NCBI GenBank assembly: GCA_040387515.1 | Contig: JAZKDP010000019.1 | Coordinates: 38,335-102,334, forward strand | Reading direction: 5' to 3' | Origin: Methylotenera_A sp040387515 | GTDB lineage: Bacteria > Pseudomonadota > Gammaproteobacteria > Burkholderiales > Methylophilaceae | Length of the DNA stretch: 64,000 nucleotides | In this document: positions 8,955-17,075 of the stretch, piece after piece | How the letters are laid out: each line of letters opens with the position of its first letter | Position numbering within the stretch: position 1 is the first letter of the stretch | Translations under genes and position numbers: made by a program | Notes under the pieces: generated by a model | What the model was told of the DNA's origin: nothing | Seen by the model: the letters and a program-made list of their open reading frames with translations, nothing else | Databases searched by the model: none

Positions 8955-10319
8955 ATGTTAGAAAATTTAACCGGCCGTTTACAAGGCGTCATCAAAAATC
9001 TACGTGGCCAAGCACGATTAACAGAAGACAATATCAGTGATGCGATGCGTGAAGTGCGTATGGCGTTGCTAGAGGCCGATGTGGCTTTGCCTGTGGTGAA
9101 AGAGTTTATCAGCCGCGTTAAAGCGCGCGCACAAGGTAAAGAGGTGTTGCAGAGCTTAACGCCGGGCCAAGCCGTGATTGAAGTAGTCAACGATGAGCTG
9201 ACGGAGTTAATGGGCAAGGCCAATGTGGGCTTGAATTTAGCCACGCAGCCGCCAGCGATTATCTTGATGGCTGGTTTGCAAGGCTCTGGTAAAACAACGA
9301 CATCGGCCAAGCTGGCCAAACTGCTTAAAGAGCAAAAGAAAAAAGTGTTGTTGGCTAGTGCCGATATTTATCGCCCTGCTGCGATTGCGCAATTGCAAAC
9401 TTTGGCTAAACAGCTGGATATAGATTGTTTTGATAGCAATGCTAATCAAAAGCCCAGTGAAATTGCGGCATTAACTTTAGAACATGCCAAAAAGAATTAT
9501 TACGATGTCGTGATTTTTGATACGGCAGGTCGCTTGGGTATTGATGAAGCGATGATGGCGGAAATCAAGGCGCTACATACACAATTAAATCCGATTGAAA
9601 CATTGTTTGTCGTAGATGCGATGCAGGGCCAGGATGCGGTAAATACCGCCAAGGCTTTTGGTGAAACGTTGCCATTAACCGGCGTGGTGCTAACTAAGTT
9701 AGATGGCGATGCGCGCGGAGGTGCGGCTTTATCTGTGCGGCATGTAACAGGTCAGCCGATTAAATTTATCGGTGTAAGTGAAAAAGTCGATGGTTTAGAG
9801 CCATTCTATCCAGAACGCATGGCTGGTCGTATATTGGGCATGGGCGATGTGCTGGGCTTGATTGAGCAAGCGCATAAAAATGTCGATATGGCCGAAGCGA
9901 AAAAAGTCGCAGATAAAATCAAATCGGGCAGTAAATTTGATTTGGAAGACTTTAAAAGCCAAATGAGTCAAATGCGCAAAATGGGTGGCATGGGCGCACT
10001 AATGGATAAAATGCCAGCACAAATGGCCAGCATGGCAGCCAAGGTGAACAATGAGGATGCAGATAAATCACTGCGCCGTATTGAAGGTATTATCAACAGC
10101 ATGACGCCGCTTGAGCGTCGCAAACCAGAGCTGATTAAAGCTACACGTAAAAAACGTATTGCTGCGGGCAGTGGCGTGCAAGTGCAAGAAGTGAACCGTC
10201 TATTAAAGCAGTTTGAAGAAACGCAAAAGATGATGAAAATGTTTAGCAAAGGCGGCATGGCAAAAATGATGCGCGGTATGGGTGGCATGATGGGCGGTAA
10301 ATTGCCAGGAATGCGTTAA
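8955..10319 (+). CDS. ffh: Signal recognition particle protein Ffh
   Basis: GTPase that, with 4.5S RNA and FtsY, targets nascent membrane proteins to the translocon. The start is ATG 8955 (454 residues), because MLENLTGRLQ aligns with other Ffh N-termini and AAGGT lies ten bases upstream; an in-frame TTG at 8937 is less likely. It has an N domain, then a G domain with P-loop GLQGSGKTT (about 107-115), DTAGR, and TKLDGDARGGAAL. The Met-rich M domain from about residue 300 ends in a run of Met/Gly residues and binds signal peptides. Full length. Confidence 0.98.
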   Translation: MLENLTGRLQGVIKNLRGQARLTEDNISDAMREVRMALLEADVALPVVKEFISRVKARAQGKEVLQSLTPGQAVIEVVNDELTELMGKANVGLNLATQPPAIILMAGLQGSGKTTTSAKLAKLLKEQKKKVLLASADIYRPAAIAQLQTLAKQLDIDCFDSNANQKPSEIAALTLEHAKKNYYDVVIFDTAGRLGIDEAMMAEIKALHTQLNPIETLFVVDAMQGQDAVNTAKAFGETLPLTGVVLTKLDGDARGGAALSVRHVTGQPIKFIGVSEKVDGLEPFYPERMAGRILGMGDVLGLIEQAHKNVDMAEAKKVADKIKSGSKFDLEDFKSQMSQMRKMGGMGALMDKMPAQMASMAAKVNNEDADKSLRRIEGIINSMTPLERRKPELIKATRKKRIAAGSGVQVQEVNRLLKQFEETQKMMKMFSKGGMAKMMRGMGGMMGGKLPGMR

Positions 10320-10455
10320 GATATTTAAAGTATTTTTATATAAAAATCTCTAATTAAATGTCAGTTAATAAGCTTGAGAAAGTGTTGTAGTTTTAAAGTG
10401 CGCGCGTGCCAAAAAATAAAGAATATAAAAAGTTAATTTATTTAGCAGGTTGTCA

Positions 10456-10484
10456 TTGACCAAAGCCCGAGTTTCTTGCATAAT
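10456..10484 (+). promoter_or_regulatory. Probable sigma-70 promoter of tRNA-Lys
   Basis: TTGACC (10456-10461) and CATAAT (10479-10484) with a 17-bp spacer, about 80 bp before the tRNA. No other gene could use it. Confidence 0.55.
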
Positions 10485-10567
10485 TGCGCCCTTTCGTAGG
10501 TAAAGCAAAAGCAATTCAAACTGCTTACGAATTAAGTAGCAATATCCAGTATTACCCGTTTCACAAT

Positions 10568-10643
10568 GGGGCGTTAGCTCAGCTGGTAGAGCAGCGGACT
10601 TTTAATCCGTTTGTCGTGGGTTCGATCCCCGCACGCCCTACCA
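10568..10643 (+). tRNA. tRNA-Lys (anticodon TTT)
   Basis: A 76-base cloverleaf with encoded CCA. The D arm contains AGCTCAGCTGGTAGAGC, the anticodon loop is CTTTTAA with TTT at 10601-10603, and the T loop is TTCGATC. The acceptor stem closes with a G-T pair at position 1-72. It is followed by a rho-independent terminator. Confidence 0.97.
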
Positions 10644-10674
10644 ATTCCATGTTTTAGATTGTCCTAGAACATAC

Positions 10675-10703
10675 AAAAAACCAGCCTAAGTGCTGGTTTT
10701 TTT
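10675..10703 (+). terminator. Rho-independent terminator of tRNA-Lys
   Basis: CCAGC-CTAAGT-GCTGG stem flanked by six A and seven T residues, 31 bases after the tRNA 3' end. Confidence 0.85.
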
Positions 10704-10835
10704 ATTGCCTTTCTCTCTCAATGTCTAAAGTTGTTTTACGCAATCTAGTGACTCGCTGGGAGTATCTCCATAGATAGCTGCAAATAGTTTTGAGGTAATC
10801 GTTAGAGCATAGCTTAAAAGTGATGCTGCAGACCT

Positions 10836-11102
10836 CTACCAAAAACTAAACGGGAGACTTCCGACTTCGCGCACACTCATTGCTACGTTAGCACGCAGTG
10901 AGGCGTGTTGTCGCTCCGAATGAAAGATGCCCTCACACCCTAGCATCTCGCGCTTATCTGCAATTCTGGAATATGGCAGACTGCCAGATAATGTTCCGCC
11001 ACGCTCGGGTTGATTTGCTGCTTGAGGTTCTATAATGCTATTTAGATCCGACTCAGATGCGCGAACGATGTCGCTACATATTCTGTGTTCTGCATGGGTT
11101 AT
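10836..11102 (-). other. Open frame without start in a geneless stretch; relic or dispersed element
   Basis: The 512 bases between the tRNA-Lys terminator and the flavin reductase gene hold no recognisable gene. On the reverse strand one frame stays open for 88 codons, from after a stop at 11103-11105 to the stop at 10836-10838. It has no start codon near its beginning; the only in-frame Met codons are internal. The conceptual end, MSVREVGSLPFSFW, resembles translated intergenic repeats I have seen in other betaproteobacteria, but I cannot verify that. It may be a decayed gene or a multicopy intergenic element. Confidence 0.3.
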
Positions 11103-11215
11103 TTAAGTTCTTTTCAGTGAGTATCAGCATTTGAATATAGTTGAAATATTCTCACCATGAGTAACGAATCTGGCCGCTAAATTTTTTATTTATGGGTAAA
11201 ACCCAAATGCATTAA

Positions 11216-12814
11216 TTAATACACATCACGACGGTATCGCCCTGATGCGATTAATGTAGATAATGTGGCTTCGCCAAGAATCTCAAGCAACTCAGTGTGC
11301 ACTGCGGGTGCCATGCCGCTGGCACTGCCACAAACGTAAATTGCTGCGCCGTTTTTGACCCAGTTTGCTATATCTGTTGCTGATGATTTTACAATGTCCT
11401 GCACATAAATACGCTCTGCTTGGTCTCTTGAGAATGCGGTTTCGAACTTAGTTAATAGACCTTGATTCTGCCAAACGTATAACTCATCTTTAAAGTAAAA
11501 ATCATACTTGGTATTACGCTCACCAAAGATGAGCCAATTGTTGCCTTGCCCTGACGCCACGCGCGCTTTTAGATGCGCTCTTAAGCCTGCAATTCCTGTA
11601 CCGTTACCGATTAAGATTAGTGGTATATCAGTTAATGGCGGATGAAATGCTGTGTTCTCACGTATACGTAAGGCGATATCGCCATTTATTGCTGAATATT
11701 CCGTTAACCAACCAGAACCAATGCCTAATCTGCCATCTGTATAATGTGTCTGGCGAATAAGCAGCTCAAGGCTGCCATCTTGTGGGATAGAGGCAATGGA
11801 ATATTCGCGATGCGGTAATGTTTTTAATGTGAACAAAATCGCTTCGGCATCCATATTGGCTAAATCTTGAAAGCCAATTTCATCGTGCGGTAGTAGTTTA
11901 TCTAGCAAGGCCTCTGCAATAGTTATGCTTTCGGATTTGACTTTGACTGAACCATCCAACCCGAGGTGATTGAGAAATATGTTCACTAATTTTGGTGAGT
12001 TGCGTGGCCCGATTTCTGCAATATCACCCGCTTGCCAGCGCATATTTTTCTTTTGCGTAGATAAGCTTAAATGGTAAACGGGCGCGCCCACACTGCCTTT
12101 ATTCAGTTGCGTGCGGCTGGTTAGTTTCCAACGTTGATAGTCTGGTGTTTTCCAATCAGCCATTTCGGTGTCTTTAGCCAGAACGCCTAACTGGTATTGC
12201 CAATGCCTTAATGCCCCATCGTCATTGCGGTCGACTTCAACTATGTCGAATAAAGGCATGGCATGCGCGTGCTGTAGCCATGTATCAAGCGTGTGCCCGA
12301 AACCGCAAAAATGCGTGTAGCTCGCATCGCCTAAAGCTAAGATGCCGTATTTAAGATTGGGGAAACCTGCATCTTTATGCATGACTTTACTCAAGAATTC
12401 GCGAGCATTATCTGGTGCGTCTCCTTCACCAGTCGTGCTGACGACAAATAAAACACGGGTGAATTTCTGTAGCATCTCAATATCGATTGCTGAGAGCGAA
12501 TGTATTTCGACAGTTAATCCTGCAGTTTTTAACGATTCTGCTGTTTTTTGAGCAAGCTGTTCGGCATTGCCAGTTTGGCTGGCGTATGCCACCAGAATGC
12601 TATTCTCATCACGCAGATTTAAGTCTGTGTTAACTTGATTTTTTCCCAGCAGATTTTGAGCCATTCTTTTCTTGTAGCGCCAAATAATCCAGCCACAGAA
12701 GAGTAGATAAAGTGCAACAACTATAAGTGCATTGATGGTGTGAGACATGCCCATGCTGGCAGTATAAGATGGATTAGCGATTAACAGGCTTAAGCCTGCA
12801 AATAGATATTTCAT
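11216..12814 (-). CDS. Membrane-anchored flavodoxin/NADPH-cytochrome P450 reductase-type diflavin oxidoreductase
   Basis: A 532-residue diflavin reductase resembling sulfite reductase flavoprotein. Residues 1-20 are hydrophobic and a membrane helix spans about 27-46. A flavodoxin (FMN) domain follows from about 73, with loop SQTGNAE at 79-85. The FAD domain has REYSIAS, and the NADPH domain has GNGTGIAG, IFGERN, VCGSASGMAPAV and a C-terminal aromatic residue (RRDVY). It passes electrons from NADPH through FAD and FMN, presumably from the cytoplasmic face to the PepSY membrane partner. It is the last gene of the Fur-box operon and overlaps apbE by 4 bp. The exact electron acceptor is inferred. 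Confidence 0.85.
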   Translation of the reverse strand: MKYLFAGLSLLIANPSYTASMGMSHTINALIVVALYLLFCGWIIWRYKKRMAQNLLGKNQVNTDLNLRDENSILVAYASQTGNAEQLAQKTAESLKTAGLTVEIHSLSAIDIEMLQKFTRVLFVVSTTGEGDAPDNAREFLSKVMHKDAGFPNLKYGILALGDASYTHFCGFGHTLDTWLQHAHAMPLFDIVEVDRNDDGALRHWQYQLGVLAKDTEMADWKTPDYQRWKLTSRTQLNKGSVGAPVYHLSLSTQKKNMRWQAGDIAEIGPRNSPKLVNIFLNHLGLDGSVKVKSESITIAEALLDKLLPHDEIGFQDLANMDAEAILFTLKTLPHREYSIASIPQDGSLELLIRQTHYTDGRLGIGSGWLTEYSAINGDIALRIRENTAFHPPLTDIPLILIGNGTGIAGLRAHLKARVASGQGNNWLIFGERNTKYDFYFKDELYVWQNQGLLTKFETAFSRDQAERIYVQDIVKSSATDIANWVKNGAAIYVCGSASGMAPAVHTELLEILGEATLSTLIASGRYRRDVY

Positions 12815-13824
12815 TCCAGCATCGCCATTAATTTGGGAGAAAGGTGCTCTTCAAAACCTTCTGCTTTGTGTTCAATCAATAAAACTGCAATATCTTTTTG
12901 CTTAGCGTATGCCAGCGCAGCTTTAACGCCCATGACTGTGAAAGCCGTTGCCAGCGCATCCGCAACCATGCACTCTGCATGCAGTACGGTGACGGAAACC
13001 AATGCGTTGGTAGCACGCTCAATGGGAAAGCCAGTTCGCGGATCAATGGTATGTGCATAGCGCTTGCCTTGATAATCAAAATAGCGCCGATAATCGCCAG
13101 ATGTCGCAACCGCCAAGCCATGTAGGGCAGCGATTGATTCTGTGACTGATGAAGCAGAGGCATCGGGCGAAGTTTCAAGTGCAATCCACCAAGGTTGCCC
13201 ATCGGGCTTAATGCCAGCGCCATATAGCTCTCCACCAACTTCTATCAGGTAGTTTTCTATGTCTGTATCAGTCAGCACATGTGCAATCCTATCGACGCTG
13301 TAGCCTTTTGCGATACCTGAAAAATCAACATAAACATTGCCAGGTTGCAAGGCACGCATGGATTCGTTATCCAATTGCAGTTTTTGCCAACCACAGTCTG
13401 CATGTAATGTTTTTACTTCTATAGCATCAGGTGGAGATGTTCTTTCGCCATTTGGACCAAATCCCCATAAATTGACTAGTGGGCCAATAGTTGGGTCAAA
13501 TGCGCCATCAGTTTCTGCGGCAATTTTTAATGCGCAATCCAGCACCTTAAAAAATGGCGCTGGTAAAATATGCCAAGTATTCGCATCAGCACGATTGAAA
13601 ACACTGAGATTTGAATCTTCTTGCCATGTGCTCATTTGCGCTACAACAAGATTCAACTCGCGTTGAATAAGCGCACGAACATCATCATCGGTTTGTTGAT
13701 TCGTATTGACAAAACGGACAGCCCAACTTGTTCCCATGGACTGTCCGGTGAGCGTATGTATCTCCCCAATTGGTAATTGCTGCGGTAATGTTTGCAGGCT
13801 TTGCGGAATTAATACGCGGCGCAT
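12811..13824 (-). CDS. apbE: FAD:protein FMN transferase (ApbE family)
   Basis: ApbE transfers FMN from FAD onto a Thr/Ser of target proteins. The 337-residue protein has the family landmarks: GQSMGTSW near the N-terminus, SGIAKGYSVD, EVGGELYGAG, ATSGDYRRYF and the metal/FAD site HTIDPRTG. The C-terminal HAECMVADALATA segment matches as well. It lies between a DUF4198 gene and the diflavin reductase gene, overlapping the latter by 4 bp. The DUF2271 protein two genes upstream in the operon bears a matching acceptor motif. Oddly, no signal peptide or lipobox is visible at the N-terminus (MRRVLIPQSLQTLPQQ), whereas most ApbE proteins are exported. Confidence 0.93.
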   Translation of the reverse strand: MRRVLIPQSLQTLPQQLPIGEIHTLTGQSMGTSWAVRFVNTNQQTDDDVRALIQRELNLVVAQMSTWQEDSNLSVFNRADANTWHILPAPFFKVLDCALKIAAETDGAFDPTIGPLVNLWGFGPNGERTSPPDAIEVKTLHADCGWQKLQLDNESMRALQPGNVYVDFSGIAKGYSVDRIAHVLTDTDIENYLIEVGGELYGAGIKPDGQPWWIALETSPDASASSVTESIAALHGLAVATSGDYRRYFDYQGKRYAHTIDPRTGFPIERATNALVSVTVLHAECMVADALATAFTVMGVKAALAYAKQKDIAVLLIEHKAEGFEEHLSPKLMAMLE

Positions 13825-13828
13825 CAGC

Positions 13829-14641
13829 TTACTGCGGCAATACTTCCAGCGTCAGCACATAAGCTAAACCGCGCTCTTTAGCGAGCTTGTTTGAAACATT
13901 ATTATCTTTGAAATCAGCATCAAGCCAGTACAAACCAGCTTCCTGCAAAGTCACTTTCACTTTGCCGTTTTTATCGGTTTTGTATTTCTTCTCATCTAGC
14001 TTGTTTCTGTAACGTGTTTGGTTGCGAATCATCTCAACTTCAACGCCTTCGGTCGGTTTGCCATCCACAAGGAACGTAAACTCAACAGGCTCACCAACCA
14101 CTAAATCATTAGGATGTGTGGCCGAGACTAATTCAAGACCACTACCTGTTGTCTTTAATGTTGAAGGCTTGCCGACAGTGATAAAGTTTTCCATGCGACT
14201 GATTGATTCAGTGACTTTTAGCTCTTTTGCATCTGCAGGTACTTCCTTCGCTAAAGCTTCAGCCGTGCCCATAAAACGTTTAGGCTTATTCTCTGCATCT
14301 TTCCAGTTTGCTCTAAAGCCAGAGCGCACAAGTTCTAAACGATACGTACCAGTTTGTTCTAGTTTTGCATCAAAAACCGTACGTAGCTCGCCTTTCATCA
14401 CATTAACCGGTGGCACTTTGCTGCCATCGGGCGCAATAATTGATAGTGCATCGATCACAAGCGGACGATGATCAATTAGGAATGGCACGCTTGATGATGC
14501 TGCGTCAAAAGTCACAAATTGAGGCGCAGATAAAACTGAACTTGAAGAGGTGATCCAAACGCCATGTGCATGCACAACAGAAGCTGACATGCCAATTGCC
14601 AAAGATAATAAAGCGGACTGTAGTTTTATTTGGAGTTTCAT
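13829..14641 (-). CDS. DUF4198-family periplasmic protein
   Basis: A 270-residue exported protein with a clear signal peptide (residues 1-25) and probable cleavage VHA/HG, leaving an N-terminal His-Gly. The mature part is two beta-rich, Ig-like regions. The second (about 175-268) contains a TDKNGKVKVTLQEAGLYWLDA segment typical of DUF4198. The family is linked to metal uptake loci, and an N-terminal His can bind metal; both points are family-level knowledge. It is the third gene of the Fur-box operon, 26 bp after DUF2271 and 4 bp before apbE. Its precise function is unknown. Confidence 0.8.
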   Translation of the reverse strand: MKLQIKLQSALLSLAIGMSASVVHAHGVWITSSSSVLSAPQFVTFDAASSSVPFLIDHRPLVIDALSIIAPDGSKVPPVNVMKGELRTVFDAKLEQTGTYRLELVRSGFRANWKDAENKPKRFMGTAEALAKEVPADAKELKVTESISRMENFITVGKPSTLKTTGSGLELVSATHPNDLVVGEPVEFTFLVDGKPTEGVEVEMIRNQTRYRNKLDEKKYKTDKNGKVKVTLQEAGLYWLDADFKDNNVSNKLAKERGLAYVLTLEVLPQ

Positions 14642-14667
14642 AGTGATTCCTTAAAATAATTTAAAAG

Positions 14668-15228
14668 TTAGGGCTTAAGCTCTACAACAACATCGCCAAG
14701 CTCTTCTTGACCACTTGATTTTGCAGTCACCGCTTTTTGTACAGGCCATGTGAATGGCACACGGACCAACTCGCGTCCGCCTTTTTCGCGGGCAGATTCA
14801 ACCACCACGTTATATTGGCCAGCTGGCAAATTACCTAATGGAGATTTGCCTTCAACAAAGCTTAACTTCTGCTCGCCAACAGGGCGGGTTGCACCTGTCA
14901 CACCATCTAATGGCATCGCTTGATCGCGACCACTTTTACGCCACCATTGACGCAAGTCTTTCAGCCATTTATCACTTTGCTCGCCCTTGTCAGTTTTCTT
15001 TTGGCTATACCAAACAGCCAAGTTTTTTTCGACGGTTTGGTCAGGTTTTTCAATCCAAATTGCCACATAAGGGCGGTGATATTCAGCCGAATTGATTTGG
15101 GGAAGCGTCACTTTAAGATTGATTTCCCCAGCGACAGCTTGACCAGCGAACATGCCAGCAATTAGAGCGGGCAATAAAGCCGGTGCTAAAGCTGGTAAAG
15201 ATATAAATTCAGGAACCCATTTACGCAT
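14668..15228 (-). CDS. DUF2271 periplasmic protein, predicted covalent flavoprotein
   Basis: A 186-residue exported protein. A hydrophobic signal lies at residues 11-33 (cleavage about AVA/GE), and the body is beta-rich with an RPYVAIWIEKPD stretch typical of DUF2271. Residues 108-114 read DGVTGAT, an exact match to the ApbE acceptor motif Dxx(S/T)GA(T/S), with T114 the expected FMN-bearing residue. ApbE is encoded in the same operon. I infer that the protein carries covalent FMN and acts as a periplasmic one- or two-electron relay, probably toward ferric iron given the Fur box. It lies between the PepSY and DUF4198 genes. Confidence 0.85.
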   Translation of the reverse strand: MRKWVPEFISLPALAPALLPALIAGMFAGQAVAGEINLKVTLPQINSAEYHRPYVAIWIEKPDQTVEKNLAVWYSQKKTDKGEQSDKWLKDLRQWWRKSGRDQAMPLDGVTGATRPVGEQKLSFVEGKSPLGNLPAGQYNVVVESAREKGGRELVRVPFTWPVQKAVTAKSSGQEELGDVVVELKP

Positions 15229-15272
15229 TGACGATATCTCCTATAACTTAATGAAAAAATAAACTGAATTGA

Positions 15273-15899
15273 TTAATGAATAAATAAAATGACTAAAATT
15301 AGTGGTACAACAACGCCCAAGCCAACCAAAGGCCATGTGGCGGGGCGGTTACCCGCGTGCATGTTTAACATGAACATGCCTGTGATGCAGAACACCAGCG
15401 TGGTAATAGAGAAGATATCCAAGAACCAGCTCCAGGCTGTTCCTGTATTTCGACCTTTATGTAGGTCATTAAAATAAGAAACCCAGCCACGGTCGGTTCG
15501 CTCATAACTCACCTCACCGCTTTCGCGATCTATCACCAGCCATGCATCACCACCGGGTCGGGGTAATGATAAATAGACTTCGGCATCTGACCATTCACCA
15601 GGCACATCAGCCAATTCCACACCAATTGCGTCACTAACCCAATCGGCGGTGGTTTTAGGTAATGCTGCCTTGTCGTTGGCTGGCTCGGCTTTAAGCTGAT
15701 TTAAAAGTTTTTCAGGAACTGTAGCGGATTTTTTACTCACCACAGGTTTCGATTCAATATGCGCAGAGTTGTTTAGCGTAATGCCGGTCGAAGCAAATAA
15801 CAGCATGCCAATAAGACAGGCAGCGGAACTGATCCAATGCCAACGGTAAAGGTGCTTGAGCCAGAATGCTCGATTTTTCTGATTGATTTGATTTTGCAT
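15273..15899 (-). CDS. PepSY-associated inner-membrane protein
   Basis: First gene of the Fur-box operon; 208 residues. It has three membrane helices (about 21-42, 158-178 and 188-207) with a periplasmic PepSY-like domain between the first two (GDAWLVIDRESGEVSYERT). His residues near the membrane boundaries (HLYRWHW at 16-22 and NDLHKGR near 147) are typical of haem- or quinone-associated PepSY reductases. It is shorter than the four-helix ferric-reductase PepSY proteins. Its likely role is to move electrons across the inner membrane to the DUF2271 flavoprotein. The start ATG at 15899 lies 86 bp from the Fur box. Confidence 0.8.
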   Translation of the reverse strand: MQNQINQKNRAFWLKHLYRWHWISSAACLIGMLLFASTGITLNNSAHIESKPVVSKKSATVPEKLLNQLKAEPANDKAALPKTTADWVSDAIGVELADVPGEWSDAEVYLSLPRPGGDAWLVIDRESGEVSYERTDRGWVSYFNDLHKGRNTGTAWSWFLDIFSITTLVFCITGMFMLNMHAGNRPATWPLVGLGVVVPLILVILFIH

Positions 15900-15985
15900 A
15901 TCTGGCTAATTTTGCATGTTCTAGGGTTAAATGTTGGTTTAGTCGTCAATGTAAAAGCTGATTGTGCTGATAAGCTTCAAATACA

Positions 15986-16004
15986 AATGAGAACTAATCT
16001 CATT
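15986..16004. promoter_or_regulatory. Fur box upstream of the PepSY-DUF2271 operon
   Basis: AATGAGAACTAATCTCATT is a perfect 7-5-7 inverted repeat (AATGAGA/TCTCATT) matching the 19-bp Fur consensus seen in betaproteobacteria. It lies 87 bp before the PepSY start codon and 154 bp before the divergent dioxygenase gene, so iron repression of the minus-strand operon is the simplest reading. Confidence 0.8.
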
Positions 16005-16158
16005 ATAGCAGAAAGAAATGGGCAATCAATGCGCGCCTTTTAAACTTACGTAGATTTACAATTCATGTTAATAAATTTACAAAATCCAGCATTAAGATAA
16101 CATCTTAATAAGTCGTTTAAATTTGCCTGATTTTTAGTCATTTCTTGGATACAACCAT

Positions 16159-16893
16159 ATGCTTAACGATAAATTACCAAGCCCAATATCTGGCGCATTT
16201 AGCCGGCGAAATATGCTGCAAATCATGATTGCTAGTGGCTTCAGCCTGTTAACCAGTTGTGGTGCCGCATCGCAGAACAAAAGCACCTCAAATCTGGCTT
16301 GTATAGTGACGCCTGAGCAAACTGAAGGGCCTTATTTTGTGGACGAAAAGCTGATGCGCTCGGATATCCGCTTCGATCCCACTGATGGTTCGATACAGGA
16401 AGGCATGCTATTAACGTTAACGATTAATGTTTTTAAAACGGGTAGTAGTGCGTGCACACCGATTAAAGATGCGATTGTCGATATTTGGCATTGCAATGCT
16501 GAAGGCGTTTATTCTGATGCAAAAGATAGAAGTTTTGATACCCGGGGCAGAAAATTCTTGCGCGGTTACAGATTGACAGATGAACTTGGCGCGGTGAAAT
16601 TTTTCACAGTTTATCCGGGCTGGTATGACGGCAGGGCGGTACATATTCACTTTAAAATTCGCACCACCGATGCTAGTGGGAAAAGTCACGAATTCACCTC
16701 TCAACTATATTTTGATGACAAATTGAATGATGAAGTTTTTGCGCTGGCGCCATATGCAGGTAAAGGTGTGCGCAGAATAAACAATAGCAACGACGGAATT
16801 TACGAAGAGGGTGGTCGGCAATTAATGCTTAAACCCTATAAAACCGCAGATGGTTATATGGCCAACTTTGATGTGGGCTTAAATCTAGGTTAA
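16159..16893 (+). CDS. Intradiol ring-cleavage dioxygenase-like Tat lipoprotein
   Basis: A 244-residue protein of the protocatechuate 3,4-dioxygenase beta-type fold. The four non-haem iron ligands are present: Y118 (EGVYSD), Y156 (YPGWYDGR), H162 and H164 (VHIHF). The N-terminus carries a twin-arginine motif SRRNML (R16, R17) and a lipobox LTSC with C34, so it should be Tat-exported and lipid-anchored outside the cytoplasm. It also has the TPEQTEGPYFVD motif common to this exported group. No aromatic-degradation genes lie nearby, so its substrate is unknown. It diverges from the Fur-box operon. Confidence 0.85.
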   Translation: MLNDKLPSPISGAFSRRNMLQIMIASGFSLLTSCGAASQNKSTSNLACIVTPEQTEGPYFVDEKLMRSDIRFDPTDGSIQEGMLLTLTINVFKTGSSACTPIKDAIVDIWHCNAEGVYSDAKDRSFDTRGRKFLRGYRLTDELGAVKFFTVYPGWYDGRAVHIHFKIRTTDASGKSHEFTSQLYFDDKLNDEVFALAPYAGKGVRRINNSNDGIYEEGGRQLMLKPYKTADGYMANFDVGLNLG

Positions 16894-17075
16894 GCCTTTA
16901 GTCCTGAAAACTAATAGCAAGCCTAGTAACTGAATTTCCTCCTCTGACGAAATTTTTTATACACCACAAAAATTCGCTACTAATAGCATTGGGTAAGCGT
17001 GCGTTATCGCACAGACAGATTATTTTCAAAATAGGTTTAATTGAGGCAAGATAAAAGCGCTTGAAATAAACCTGC

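Noticed and set aside
10568..10643. tRNA-Lys as an attachment site for the PepSY-DUF2271 operon
   Set aside because: No second copy of the tRNA-Lys 3' end was found to the right, unlike the tRNA-Arg case.
14022..14471. 149-residue plus-strand open frame
   Set aside because: Antisense shadow of the DUF4198 gene; Ser-rich composition and no start signals.
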